64,000 nt of DNA from JAFIEN01 sp051859505. GTDB taxonomy: Bacteria; Pseudomonadota; Alphaproteobacteria; Rhodobacterales; Rhodobacteraceae. The notes beneath the pieces are model-generated. The model saw nothing but the letters and a program-made list of their open reading frames with translations. It did not search any database and was not told where the DNA came from. Below are positions 17,953 to 26,315 of this stretch, piece by piece (the first letter of the stretch is position 1; each line of letters opens with the position of its first letter). The translations under genes were made by a program, and so were the position numbers. Where the stretch lies: contig JBHYFN010000010.1 of assembly GCA_051859505.1 (NCBI GenBank), positions 41,280 through 105,279 on the forward strand. The letters are read 5' to 3'.

Positions 17953-18620
17953 AAGGGCAGAGGCTGGCCCTGCCAATCCTCGAAACAGCCGGTGGTTGCC
18001 AGTGTCAGGGCGTCGATCCGCGCGAGAAGCCCCTCAGCGGACTCGGCGGGGGATATCGCCGCGCCCGCCCCGCCCATATCCGTGCGCACCCAGCCCGGAT
18101 GATAGATCCCGACCGCGATGCCCCGCGGCGCAAGGTCACTCGCCAGGTTGCGGCCAAGGTTCAGCACGGCTGCCTTGGTCGCGCGGTAGATGTAGCTGCC
18201 CCCCGGCGCCCGCGCGCTGCTGCCCATCTGGGAAGAGAGGATCGCGATCCTCGCCCCTTGCGCGGCGCTCAGGTTGGGCAGAAGGCTTTGAACCCCAAGG
18301 AAAACCCCCGTCACATTGGTGGCGAACCCCTCGGCCCAGAGAGCGGGGTCATGGGCGGGGTCATGGCCGGGGTCATGGCCGTCCTCGAGCCCGCGGCCCC
18401 GGTCGGGATAGATCCCGGCATTGCAGACCAGGACCGAGATCGGCCTGCCCTCCAGCCGGTCCGCCAGGGCCCGATGCGCGGCCGGGTCGGTCACATCAAG
18501 CGGCAGGAGGTCGCCCGAAGGCCGCCGCGCCGTGCCCAGCGCCTCGTGCCCCGCGGCACGCGCCGCTGCCAGCAGTGCGGCCCCCACGCCGCGATTGGCC
18601 CCGGTGATCAGCATCGTCAT
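17949..18620 (-). CDS. Short-chain dehydrogenase/reductase (SDR)
   Basis: 223 residues. Cofactor motif TGANRGVGAAL at residues 6-16, CNAGIY at about 86-91, and the catalytic Ser-Tyr-Lys as SSQMGSS ... YIYRATKAAV. Short SDRs of this type resemble the CsgA/sniffer-like group. An Asp-His-Pro repeat in the middle (GHDPGHDPAHDP) comes from a three-unit 12-nt tandem repeat in the DNA. The ATG is coupled to the stop of the DUF1178 gene by TGATG. Substrate unknown. Confidence 0.85.
   Translation of the reverse strand: MTMLITGANRGVGAALLAAARAAGHEALGTARRPSGDLLPLDVTDPAAHRALADRLEGRPISVLVCNAGIYPDRGRGLEDGHDPGHDPAHDPALWAEGFATNVTGVFLGVQSLLPNLSAAQGARIAILSSQMGSSARAPGGSYIYRATKAAVLNLGRNLASDLAPRGIAVGIYHPGWVRTDMGGAGAAISPAESAEGLLARIDALTLATTGCFEDWQGQPLPF
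18345..18380. repeat. 12-nt tandem repeat, three units, inside an SDR gene
   Basis: Units of GGGGTCATGGCC (first one GGGGTCATGGGC) repeat three times in frame and encode a GHDP-type insertion in the protein. In-frame slippage can change the unit number without breaking the gene. Confidence 0.8.
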
Positions 18621-19069
18621 CAGTTCGTTCGGGCCTTGGGAAGGAAGGGCAAGGGGGCGACCTCGATGCCGTCCTCGATCAGCTTGCGCGCCTCATCCAG
18701 TGCCGCCTCGCCATAGATCGGGCGCTCGGGCGCCTCGCCGGCGTGGATGGCGCGGGCCTCGGCCGCGAAGGACAGGCCGACGTAATCGGCATTCTCCTCG
18801 ATCCGGCGGCGCAGTTCGGCCAGTGCTGCGGCCTGGCGTGCGGCCTCGGATCCCGGCGGCGGGGCGGGCGCGGGCAGATCGGCCAGCCGCGCCGGGGCAG
18901 AGGCTTCGTGCCGGACGGCGGGGGCCATCAGCATCTTGCGCACCTCGGTCGTGCCACAGATCGCGCAGCTGACCTGCCCGGCGGCGGCCAGCTTGTCGAA
19001 GGCCTCGCCCGACTGGAACCAGCTTTCGAATTCATGCCCCTGGTCACAGGAAAGGGAATAGCGGATCAT
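18620..19069 (-). CDS. DUF1178 family protein
   Basis: 149 residues. N-terminal zinc-ribbon-like pattern (SLSCDQGHEFESWF and SCAICG) followed by a flexible Pro/Ala region and a C-terminal helix ending AREL-like IEDGIEVAPLPFLP, all typical of DUF1178 proteins in alphaproteobacteria. Function is unknown in the family. It is the first gene of a two-gene unit with the SDR. Confidence 0.85.
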   Translation of the reverse strand: MIRYSLSCDQGHEFESWFQSGEAFDKLAAAGQVSCAICGTTEVRKMLMAPAVRHEASAPARLADLPAPAPPPGSEAARQAAALAELRRRIEENADYVGLSFAAEARAIHAGEAPERPIYGEAALDEARKLIEDGIEVAPLPFLPKARTN

Positions 19070-19227
19070 CGGCCCCGATCACTCTGCTGACACCCGCACC
19101 GGGTGCTGGCTGAGCAGGATAGAGGCTCTGGGGCCAGAGGCAAGGGCGGCCGCGATGCTGGCAAGGGCGGATTTCGGCGCTATCTTCCGGCGGGAGCACG
19201 ACAGGAGGACCACAGGAGGACCGCAGA

Positions 19228-19794
19228 ATGGCAACGCGACGCGCCCTGATGCAGACACTGGCCGCGGCCACGGCGCTTGCCGTGGCGCGCCCCTCGATCG
19301 GCCTTGGCATGATGGCCGAGGGGGGCGGGCGGTTCGATTTCCGCTTCGCCTCGATCGACGGGGGCGAGATCGGGTTTGGCGACTGGACCGGCCGCCCGGT
19401 TCTGGTGGTCAACACCGCCTCGCTTTGCGCCTTCACCCGGCAATATGACGGGCTGCAGGCGCTTTATGACCGCTACCGCGACCGGGGGCTCGTGGTTCTG
19501 GCGGTGCCCTCGGACGATTTCGGGCAGGAGCTGGGATCGGAAGAGGCGGTGCGCGATTTCTGCGAGATGTCCTTCGGCCTTGACCTGCCGATGACGACGA
19601 TCACAGCCGTGACCGGGCCCGAGGCGCATCCGCTGTTCCTTTGGCTGGCGCGCGAGGCGGGGTTCGTGCCGCGCTGGAATTTCAACAAGGCGCTGATCGG
19701 CGCGGACGGGACGGTGCTGGGCACCTGGGGATCGCGCGACGATCCGATGGGGCGGTCGATCACCGGGGCGGTGGAGGCCGCGCTTGGCCTTTGA
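19228..19794 (+). CDS. Glutathione peroxidase-family protein, exported
   Basis: 188 residues. The first 27 residues (MATRRALMQTLAAATALAVA then RPSIGLG) look like a signal with a twin-arginine-type RR, so it may act in the periplasm. The peroxidatic motif is VVNTASLCAFTRQYDGLQ with Cys, not selenocysteine, and the C-terminal WNFNKALI is the family's Trp/Asn tetrad region. It should reduce peroxides using thioredoxin-like or thiol donors. A doubled ACAGGAGGACC sits just upstream, giving two tandem ribosome sites. Confidence 0.87.
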   Translation: MATRRALMQTLAAATALAVARPSIGLGMMAEGGGRFDFRFASIDGGEIGFGDWTGRPVLVVNTASLCAFTRQYDGLQALYDRYRDRGLVVLAVPSDDFGQELGSEEAVRDFCEMSFGLDLPMTTITAVTGPEAHPLFLWLAREAGFVPRWNFNKALIGADGTVLGTWGSRDDPMGRSITGAVEAALGL

Positions 19795-20932
19795 CGCCAC
19801 CAAGGGGCAAACCACGGGGCCGCAGTTCATCGGCTCCGAGATCTACCGCCGGTCCAGCTATGGCGGGGCGCATCCGCTGCGGATCCCGCGCGTCTCGACC
19901 GTGATCGACCTCGCGCGCGCGATGGGCTGGTTCGGCCCCGGCGCCTATGTGACCAGCCCCCGCGCCAAGCCCGCGGCGCTCTCCGCCTTTCACACCCCCG
20001 CCTATATCGCCGCCCTGCAGCGGGCCGAGGCGGACCAGGCCGTGCCCGACGCCGTCCGGGCGCGCCACCATATCGGCACCATGGCCAACCCCGTCTTCCC
20101 CGAGATGTTCCGCCGCCCCGCCACCTCGGCCGGCGGCGCCATCCTTGCCGGAGAGATGCTGGCCCAAGGCGGCACGATCTTTGCCCCCGCCGCGGGCACT
20201 CATCACGGGATGCCGGACCGGGCCAGCGGCTTTTGCTATTTCAACGATCCCGTTCTGGCGATCCTGTCGCTGCGGGCGCGCGGCTTGGGGCGGATCGCCT
20301 ATGTCGATATCGACGCCCATCACGGCGACGGGGTGGAAGCCGCCTTTGCGAAGGATCCCGAGACGCTGCTGATCTCGGTCCATGAGGAAAACCGTTGGCC
20401 CCGCACCGGCCGGCTCGAGGATCGGGGGATCGGTCAGGTCTTCAACCTGCCGGTGCCGCGGGGGTTGCAGGACGATGACATGGCCCGGATCCGCGACCGG
20501 CTGATCCTGCCCGCCGTCACCGCCTTCCGGCCCGAGGCTTTGGTACTGCAATGCGGGGCGGATGCGGTGCTTGAGGATCCGCAATCGCGGCTGGCGCTGT
20601 CGAACAACGCCCATTGGGGGATCGTCGCGGCCCTGCGCAGCCTTGCGCCGCGCTATCTGGTGCTGGGCGGGGGCGGCTACAACCCCTGGTCGGTGGGCCG
20701 GCTCTGGGCCGGGGTCTGGGCCGTGCTGGCCGGGCACGAGATCCCCGACCCCCTGCCCGCCCCCGCGCAAGAGGTTCTGCGCGCCCTCAGCTGGGAGGGG
20801 CAGAAGCGCTTTGCCCAACCGCCCGAGCCCTGGATCACCACCCTGCGCGACCCGCCCCGCCCCGGCCGCCCCTGCCCCGAGCTGCCCCCCCGGCTGGACC
20901 AGCTTGCGGCGCGGATCCGGTCCGCCCTCTGA
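19784..20932 (+). CDS. Histone-deacetylase-family amidohydrolase (acetylpolyamine/AcuC-like)
   Basis: 382 residues from a TTG start at 19784, supported by GGAGG six bases upstream; it overlaps the previous gene by 11 nt. HDAC motifs: GTHHGMPDRASGFCYFND (tandem catalytic His and following region), RIAYVDIDAHHGDGVEAAF (zinc-binding Asp-x-His) and LGGGGYNPWSVGRLW (the Gly-rich loop before the transition-state Tyr region). Bacterial members deacetylate polyamines or acyl-lysines. No neighbour tells which. Confidence 0.85.
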   Translation: MAFDATKGQTTGPQFIGSEIYRRSSYGGAHPLRIPRVSTVIDLARAMGWFGPGAYVTSPRAKPAALSAFHTPAYIAALQRAEADQAVPDAVRARHHIGTMANPVFPEMFRRPATSAGGAILAGEMLAQGGTIFAPAAGTHHGMPDRASGFCYFNDPVLAILSLRARGLGRIAYVDIDAHHGDGVEAAFAKDPETLLISVHEENRWPRTGRLEDRGIGQVFNLPVPRGLQDDDMARIRDRLILPAVTAFRPEALVLQCGADAVLEDPQSRLALSNNAHWGIVAALRSLAPRYLVLGGGGYNPWSVGRLWAGVWAVLAGHEIPDPLPAPAQEVLRALSWEGQKRFAQPPEPWITTLRDPPRPGRPCPELPPRLDQLAARIRSAL

Positions 20933-21082
20933 GGCGCGGGCCATCTCGGCCAGAGGCTCCGGCAGGCCCCGAGACCCTGAATTCCATCGCTACGGGCTTG
21001 CCTCGCCTCGGGTAGGCGGTGATACAGGTTTCCGACCCCGCCGCTCTGCAACGGGCGCCGGGCCATTCTGTGGGAGGAAGTG

Positions 21083-21829
21083 ATGAACCGGATCGACCTT
21101 GACGGCCAGGTCGCCGTCGTGACGGGGGGTGCGCAGGGGATCGGGCTGGCGGTGGCGCGCAGGCTGCTGGCCTCGGGCGCTTCGGTCAGCCTCTGGGACA
21201 TGCGGGCCAATCTCCTGGAGACGGCGGTGGCCGCACTCGGGGCCGGGGCAAGCGCGATCACCGTCGACATCGCCGATCCCGAGGCCGTCGCCGCCGCCGC
21301 GGCCGAGGTCGAAAAGACGCTGGGCAGCCTCGACATCCTGGTGCATTCCGCCGGGATCGCCGGCAAGAACGCGCCGCTTGACGCCTATGAGATCGAGGAA
21401 TGGCGCCGCGTGATCGAGATCGACCTGAACGGCACCTTCTATGTCAACCGCGCGGTGCTGGCCGGGATGAAGGCGCGCAATTACGGGCGGATCGTCAATA
21501 TCGCCTCGGTCGCCGGCAAGGAGGGCAATCCCAATGCCAGCGCCTATGCCGCCGCAAAGGCGGGCGTGATCGGGTTGACCAAGGCGGTGGGCAAGGAATG
21601 CGCGGGCCATGACATCGCGATCAACGCCGTCACCCCCGCCACCGCCAAGACCGCGATCCTTGATGAACTGACCCCCGAATTCATCGACTACATGCTCAGC
21701 CGCATCCCCCGCGGCCGCTTCCTCGAGGTCGAGGAGGCCGCAAGCATGATCGCCTGGCTGGTCAGCCGCGAGAACAGCTTTACCACCGCATCCGTCTTTG
21801 ACCTGTCCGGAGGGAGGGCCACCTATTGA
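21083..21829 (+). CDS. SDR-family NAD(P)-dependent oxidoreductase (FabG-like)
   Basis: 248 residues; ATG 21083 is preceded by GGAGG at 5 nt, and the adjacent in-frame GTG at 21080 is less likely. Motifs: VVTGGAQGIGLAVA, HSAGIAG, and Ser-Tyr-Lys as NIASVAGKEGNPNASAYAAAKAG. The stop overlaps the TTG start of an aldo/keto reductase, so the two oxidoreductases act together. Pairing of this SDR type with an aldose-1-dehydrogenase-like AKR is typical of deoxy- or aldose-sugar oxidation, but no sugar transporter is adjacent. Confidence 0.85.
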   Translation: MNRIDLDGQVAVVTGGAQGIGLAVARRLLASGASVSLWDMRANLLETAVAALGAGASAITVDIADPEAVAAAAAEVEKTLGSLDILVHSAGIAGKNAPLDAYEIEEWRRVIEIDLNGTFYVNRAVLAGMKARNYGRIVNIASVAGKEGNPNASAYAAAKAGVIGLTKAVGKECAGHDIAINAVTPATAKTAILDELTPEFIDYMLSRIPRGRFLEVEEAASMIAWLVSRENSFTTASVFDLSGGRATY

Positions 21830-22842
21830 CCGCCGCCATTCCGCAAAACCGCATCGGCCGGACCGCGCTGTCCCTGCCCGAGATCGGGATGGGCGTCGCT
21901 CATCTGGGCGGGATGTATGGGTTCGTGCCCTCCGAGCAGTCGCGCGCCACCTTGCAGGCCGCCTGGGACGGCGGCATCCGCTTCTACGACACCGCGCCGT
22001 GGTACGGGCGCGGCCTGTCCGAACATCGGTTGGGCGATTTCCTGATCGACAAGCCGCGGGACGAGGTTCTTCTGACCACCAAGATCGGCCGCTGCCTCGT
22101 CCGCCCCGAGGATCCCGCAAGCTTTGACAAGACCCCCTGGAGCGGCGGGCTGAATTTCGACATCCGGTTTTCCTACAGCTACGACGCGGTGATGCGGTCC
22201 TACGAGGACAGCCTGCAGCGGCTGGCCACCGACCGGATCGACGCGCTGCTGATCCACGATCCCGATCCGGGGGTCCATGGGGCCGACTTCGCCACCCGGA
22301 TGCAGGAGCTTGAGAGCGGCGGGATCAAGGCGCTGGAGGAACTCAAGCGCGCGGGCCATATCCAGGCCATCGGCATGGGCATCAATACCGAGGCCGCGCT
22401 GACCGAGGTCGTGCCGCGGGTGCCGCTTGACCTGTTGATCGTGGCGATGCCCTATACGCTGCTTGACCAGTCCGCCTTGCCGACGATGGCCTGGCTGCAG
22501 GATCAGGGCACCTCCGTCATCATCGGGGCGCCCTATGCCTCGGGCATCCTCGTGACCGGCCCGGTGCCCGGCGCGCGCTATGCCTATCAGCCCGCGCCCG
22601 AGGCGATGATGGACAAGGCCCGCCGGATCGAGGCGGTCTGCAAGGCGCATGACGTGGCCCTGCCGGCCGCGGCCTTGCGCTTTTGCCTGGCCCATCCGGC
22701 GGTGGCGGCGATCATCCCCGGCTCGGCCCGCCCCGAAGAGGTGACGGGCACGCTGGCCCATTACCGCGCCGAGATCCCGTCGGATTTCTGGGCCGCGCTC
22801 CGCGCCGAGGGCCTGATCGACCCGGAGGCCCCGGTTCCCTGA
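21826..22842 (+). CDS. Aldo/keto reductase, D-threo-aldose 1-dehydrogenase/pyridoxal dehydrogenase-like
   Basis: 338 residues from a TTG start (overlap TTGA with the preceding stop; GGAGGG upstream). The catalytic tetrad can be read as Asp and Tyr in DTAPWYGRGLSE, Lys in LLTTKIGR and His in ALLIHDPDP. The C-terminal IIPGSARPEEV is the cofactor-binding loop. It probably oxidises the anomeric carbon of an aldose or a related lactol with NAD(P). Works with the upstream SDR. Confidence 0.82.
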   Translation: MTAAIPQNRIGRTALSLPEIGMGVAHLGGMYGFVPSEQSRATLQAAWDGGIRFYDTAPWYGRGLSEHRLGDFLIDKPRDEVLLTTKIGRCLVRPEDPASFDKTPWSGGLNFDIRFSYSYDAVMRSYEDSLQRLATDRIDALLIHDPDPGVHGADFATRMQELESGGIKALEELKRAGHIQAIGMGINTEAALTEVVPRVPLDLLIVAMPYTLLDQSALPTMAWLQDQGTSVIIGAPYASGILVTGPVPGARYAYQPAPEAMMDKARRIEAVCKAHDVALPAAALRFCLAHPAVAAIIPGSARPEEVTGTLAHYRAEIPSDFWAALRAEGLIDPEAPVP

Positions 22843-23208
22843 GCCGCCACGATCGGCAGCTATTTCGAGCCTACGCTAAGCTTTCGAAGGCCCAGGTGTT
22901 TGATCCCACGGTTTGATGGTGCGCGCCCAACCTCGCCGCCATCCGCCGATTGCGAGCATCTCCGTCTTGCGCATGACCGCGATCCGACCCCAAACCAAAC
23001 GAAAGCGGCAGGACATGTCTGCCCGCTCTGATGAAAGACACCGCAGCCGAGCCAGAACGCAGCGGCTTCGCGGTTTGATCCGCCCTGCTCCGGGAGCCCG
23101 CCCGACCGCCGACGCCGCTCAGTGCGGCAGCTGCTTGTCCGGCGGTCGGATCCGGACAATCCTCACGTCAGCCGGCACGCCACTTGAGGACTGTGGGCAG
23201 AGATGTCT
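22843..23208. other. 366-nt intergenic stretch without a recognisable gene
   Basis: Composition is patchier than in the flanking genes. Open frames here, for example on the minus strand at 22860-23159, have Arg/Ser/Cys-rich translations typical of non-coding GC-rich DNA and no ribosome site. No repeat, terminator with T-run or known mobile-element end was seen. Confidence 0.5.
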
Positions 23209-23577
23209 TTACTTCGGTGCGAAGGCGCAAAGCTTGTTGCCATCAGGATCGCGCACATAGGCGACATAATGCGTGCCCTCCCGCACGCCGGGGGCGCCCT
23301 CGTCCGCGCCGCCTTGTGCCAGCGCTGCGGCATGGAACCTGTCGATCGCCTCGCGGTCCCGCGACTCGAATGCAAGCATCGTTCCATTGCCGAAGGTTGC
23401 GGGCTGGCGATCAAACGGGACCGCCAGGCACACCTTCCCCCGCTCGCCAGCGCGCCCGTATTGCGTCCATGTCGCAGTGGTCAGCTCCCTCGCGCCGCCC
23501 AAGGTGCCAAACACCGCGTCGTAGAACGCAATCGAGCGTTCCATGTCGTTGGTTCCAAGCGTGGAATAGGCGATCAT
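23209..23577 (-). CDS. VOC-superfamily (glyoxalase/bleomycin-resistance fold) protein
   Basis: 122 residues. The opening MIAYSTLGTNDMERSIAFYDAVF and the closing YVAYVRDPDGNKLCAFAPK are the two conserved halves of single-domain VOC proteins; the Glu in AFESRDR and the Asp-Pro-Asp-Gly-Asn-Lys region mark the metal/ligand side. Members act on diverse substrates, so a function cannot be stated. Stands alone between two longer gaps. Confidence 0.85.
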   Translation of the reverse strand: MIAYSTLGTNDMERSIAFYDAVFGTLGGARELTTATWTQYGRAGERGKVCLAVPFDRQPATFGNGTMLAFESRDREAIDRFHAAALAQGGADEGAPGVREGTHYVAYVRDPDGNKLCAFAPK

Positions 23578-23649
23578 GCGACGAACCTCCGAAACTTGCC
23601 TCCCCGTACTGCGATCCCGCTCAGGAGAGGTCCTGTAGCGGAATGGTCT

Positions 23650-24672
23650 TTAGGGAGTCGGTATGTCAACCGGCAGCTTGCTCCGACTCCCCCGCCGCAA
23701 GCCGCTGGGGCTTTGCCCGAAGGCGCGCGTGAAGGCGCGGGTGAGGACGGAGGGGCCGGAGAAGCCCGTGCGTAGCGCCACCTCGGCCAGGGGATGGCGC
23801 GTGTCCGTCACCATCCGCCGCGCCGCCTGAAGCCGCAGCCGCAGCGCATAAGCCCCCGGCCCCATGCCGAAGGCGGCGCGGAACAGCGTCTCGAGCCTGC
23901 GGGGCGAGAGGCCCACGACGGCGGCGGTGCGGGCCACCGGTTCGGGCGCGTCGAGCCGCGCCTCCATCCGCGCGACAGCGCGGGCGACGCGCGGGTCAAG
24001 GCGGGTGTCGGGGCGCGTGTCGGGCGGTGTCGCGGCGCTGGCGGGCACCTGCGGTTCGGCCCCGTCGCGCGGCAGCGTGAGGAAAGACGCCGCCACCTGC
24101 CGCGCCACCGCCGCCCCGTGCCGCGCGCCGATCAGCTGCAGCATCAGATCGGCCGCCGGTGCCGCCCCCCCCGCCGTGGCCCGGCCCCGGTCGATCACAT
24201 AGCGGTCGGGGCAGACGTCGATCCGGGGGTGGCTTGCCGCCAGATCCTCGAGATCCTCCCAATGCACGGTCGCGCGGTAGCCATCCAGCAGGCCCGCCTG
24301 CGCCAGAACCCAGGTGCCCGCGTCAATCCCCCCCAAGAGCCGGAACCGAGGCGCCATGCGGCGCAGCGCGCGGATGAGTGCCGGCGTCGCCACCTCCTCG
24401 CGCCGATAGCCCGCGATCACGATCAGCGCATCCGCCCCCTCGGCCGCCTCAAGCCCCCCGTCGGACGGCAGCGCGAAGCCGCAGGTCAGCGGCACCGGGC
24501 CTGCGTCGGGCGAGATCAGCCGCCAGCGAAACGCCTCGCGCCCCAGATGCCGGTTGGCCGAGCGCATCGGATCCAGCGTCGAGGCCACCTCGAGGATCGA
24601 GGCATGGGGCAGCACCAGAAGCGCGATGGTCAGGGCCGCGGGGTCGGGCGCGAAGAGTGCGGAATATGTCAT
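23650..24672 (-). CDS. cdhR: GlxA-family AraC transcriptional regulator, carnitine-type (CdhR-like)
   Basis: 340 residues. An N-terminal DJ-1/PfpI-like domain (about 12-200) with the elbow region GGIDAGTWVLAQAGLLDG (the nucleophile position has Ala-Gly rather than Cys, as in this regulator family) is followed by an AraC HTH (about 235-330: VGLSPRRLETLFRAAFGMGP, LRTGFSGPSVLTRAF). Divergent by 68 nt from the dehydrocarnitine-cleavage gene. CdhR of Pseudomonas has the same architecture and induces carnitine catabolism, so the same role is inferred here. Confidence 0.82.
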   Translation of the reverse strand: MTYSALFAPDPAALTIALLVLPHASILEVASTLDPMRSANRHLGREAFRWRLISPDAGPVPLTCGFALPSDGGLEAAEGADALIVIAGYRREEVATPALIRALRRMAPRFRLLGGIDAGTWVLAQAGLLDGYRATVHWEDLEDLAASHPRIDVCPDRYVIDRGRATAGGAAPAADLMLQLIGARHGAAVARQVAASFLTLPRDGAEPQVPASAATPPDTRPDTRLDPRVARAVARMEARLDAPEPVARTAAVVGLSPRRLETLFRAAFGMGPGAYALRLRLQAARRMVTDTRHPLAEVALRTGFSGPSVLTRAFTRAFGQSPSGLRRGSRSKLPVDIPTP

Positions 24673-24675
24673 GCA

Positions 24676-24688
24676 GATTTCGTAAATC
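24676..24688. promoter_or_regulatory. Inverted repeat GATTT-N3-AAATC in the cdhR/cdhC divergent region
   Basis: Exact 5-bp arms separated by CGT, four bases upstream of the cdhR start and about 52 bp from the cdhC start, in an otherwise GC-rich gap of 68 bp. A candidate operator for the CdhR-like regulator or its autocontrol; function is inferred from position only. Confidence 0.4.
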
Positions 24689-24740
24689 GCAAGGCACGGC
24701 CGCGCAATCCCGCTATCATGCGCGCAAAGGGAGGATCACC

Positions 24741-25655
24741 ATGCCGCTTGCCATGAACCGCGAGGTCTTTATCACCTGTGCCGTGACCGGGTCGGGCGGC
24801 ACGCAGGACCGCAGCCCGCATGTGCCCCGGTCCCCCGAACAGATCGCCGAAAGCGCGCTGGCCGCCGCCCGCGCCGGTGCCGCGATCGTCCATTGCCACG
24901 TCCGCGACCCTGAAACCGGCAAGCCCTCCCGCGACCCCGCGCTTTACCGCGAAGTGACCGAGCGCATCCGCGACAGCGACACGGATGTGGTGCTGAACCT
25001 GACCGCCGGGATGGGGGGAGACCTCGTCTTTGACGGGACCGAGGCGATGAACCGCATGTCCCAACGCTCCGACATGGCGGGGGCGGAAGAGCGCGTCGCC
25101 CATGTCGTCGACTGCCGGCCCGAGATCTGCACGCTCGACTGCGGCACGATGAATTTCGCCGAGGCTGACTACGTCATGGTCAACACGCCCGGCATGTTGC
25201 GCGACATGGCGGCACGGATGGCCGCGAACGGCACAAGGATCGAGATCGAGGCCTTCGACACCGGCCACCTGTGGTTCGCCAAGCAACTGGTCGAGGAGGG
25301 GATCATCCCCGAACCCGTCCTCGTGCAGCTCTGCATGGGTGTCCCCTGGGGCGCGCCGGATGACCTCAACACCTTCCTTGCCATGGTCAACAACGTGCCC
25401 GCAGGCTGGCACTGGTCGGCTTTCGCGCTGGGCCGCAACGAAATGGCCTATGTGGCGGCGGCGGTCCTCGCCGGGGGGAACGTGCGCGTGGGGCTCGAGG
25501 ACAATCTCTGGCTCGACAAGGGGGTGCTGGCCACCAATGCGCAACTGGTGGACCGCGCCGTCGGCATCATCGAACGCATGGGCGCCCGCGTCATCGGCCC
25601 GGACGAGGTGCGCGCAAGGCTGCAGATCGAGAAATCCGCACCACGGGGGAGGTAG
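24741..25655 (+). CDS. cdhC: 3-keto-5-aminohexanoate cleavage enzyme family (BKACE, DUF849), dehydrocarnitine cleavage type
   Basis: 304 residues. ATG 24741 has GGGAGGA upstream. BKACE features: FITCAVTGSGG at the start, then AAIVHCHVRDPETGKPSRD (the His-x-His zinc site), TAGMGGDLVF and the C-terminal GLEDNLWLDKGVLATN (Glu of the zinc site). With carnitine dehydrogenase downstream, it should combine dehydrocarnitine with acetyl-CoA to give betainyl-CoA and acetoacetate, the known CdhC reaction. First gene of a six-gene operon running to 32056. Confidence 0.88.
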   Translation: MPLAMNREVFITCAVTGSGGTQDRSPHVPRSPEQIAESALAAARAGAAIVHCHVRDPETGKPSRDPALYREVTERIRDSDTDVVLNLTAGMGGDLVFDGTEAMNRMSQRSDMAGAEERVAHVVDCRPEICTLDCGTMNFAEADYVMVNTPGMLRDMAARMAANGTRIEIEAFDTGHLWFAKQLVEEGIIPEPVLVQLCMGVPWGAPDDLNTFLAMVNNVPAGWHWSAFALGRNEMAYVAAAVLAGGNVRVGLEDNLWLDKGVLATNAQLVDRAVGIIERMGARVIGPDEVRARLQIEKSAPRGR

Positions 25656-25658
25656 ATC

Positions 25659-26282
25659 ATGGAACGTGTGAAATTCACCGCGATGAAGGATGGCGACCGC
25701 GAGGATTACACCCTGCTCGACCATCACGAACGCGCCTTCGCCGCCGAAACCGGCACGCGCCTGCTGGCCGCGATGGAGCAGTTGGACGAAAGCCTCTCGG
25801 GCTATCAGGTCACGCGGCTTGGCCATTCGCTGCAAACGGCGACGCGGGCCTGGCTGGCCGGGGCCGATAGCGACTGGGTGGTCGCGGCCCTGCTGCACGA
25901 TATCGGCGACATCTACGCCCCCTACAATCACGACGAATATGCCGCCGCGATCCTCAAGCCCTTCGTGCGCGAACAGGTGACATGGACGGTGGAAAAGCAC
26001 GGCGATTTCCAGAAGATCTACTACGCCCACCATGTCGGCGCGAACCCCCATGCGCGCGACCGCTACCGCGACCATCCCTTTTACGACGATTGCGCCGAAT
26101 TCTGCGAGGCATGGGACCAGTCCAGCTTCGACCCCGACTATCCCGTCCTGCCGCTGGATTTCTTCCGCCCGCTGGTGGACGAGGTCTTTGCCCGCAAGGC
26201 CTATGACCCGGCCGTCCTGCGCGCGGGCGAACGCGTGCCCTTGCGGGACGCGTCCGTGGCGGCAGCGCGGGCCGCTTCCTGA
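25659..26282 (+). CDS. HD-domain protein with diiron-oxygenase-like ligand set (PhnZ/TmpB-like)
   Basis: 207 residues, 3 nt after cdhC. Ligands can be placed as His56 (RLGHSLQTA), His80-Asp81 (LLHDIGD), His91, His114 and Asp153 (AWDQ), which is the spacing of the mixed-valent diiron HD oxygenases PhnZ, TmpB and MIOX rather than of HD phosphohydrolases. The Y-x-x-T-x-L-x-H-x-L-Q segment at 49-59 resembles the substrate-contact region of PhnZ/TmpB. TmpB acts on a trimethylammonio-hydroxyethylphosphonate, structurally close to carnitine. Its reaction in this operon is not known to me; a phosphohydrolase is the alternative. Confidence 0.7.
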   Translation: MERVKFTAMKDGDREDYTLLDHHERAFAAETGTRLLAAMEQLDESLSGYQVTRLGHSLQTATRAWLAGADSDWVVAALLHDIGDIYAPYNHDEYAAAILKPFVREQVTWTVEKHGDFQKIYYAHHVGANPHARDRYRDHPFYDDCAEFCEAWDQSSFDPDYPVLPLDFFRPLVDEVFARKAYDPAVLRAGERVPLRDASVAAARAAS

Positions 26283-26315
26283 TACCCGACACCATCAACC
26301 ACGAAGGAGTGCCGG

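Noticed and set aside
19228..19794. Selenoprotein form of glutathione peroxidase
   Set aside because: The catalytic position is a normal Cys codon (TGC); no in-frame TGA or SECIS-like need.
22860..23159. Possible 99-residue minus-strand gene in the intergenic gap
   Set aside because: Arg/Ser/Cys-rich translation, no ribosome site, no recognisable domain.
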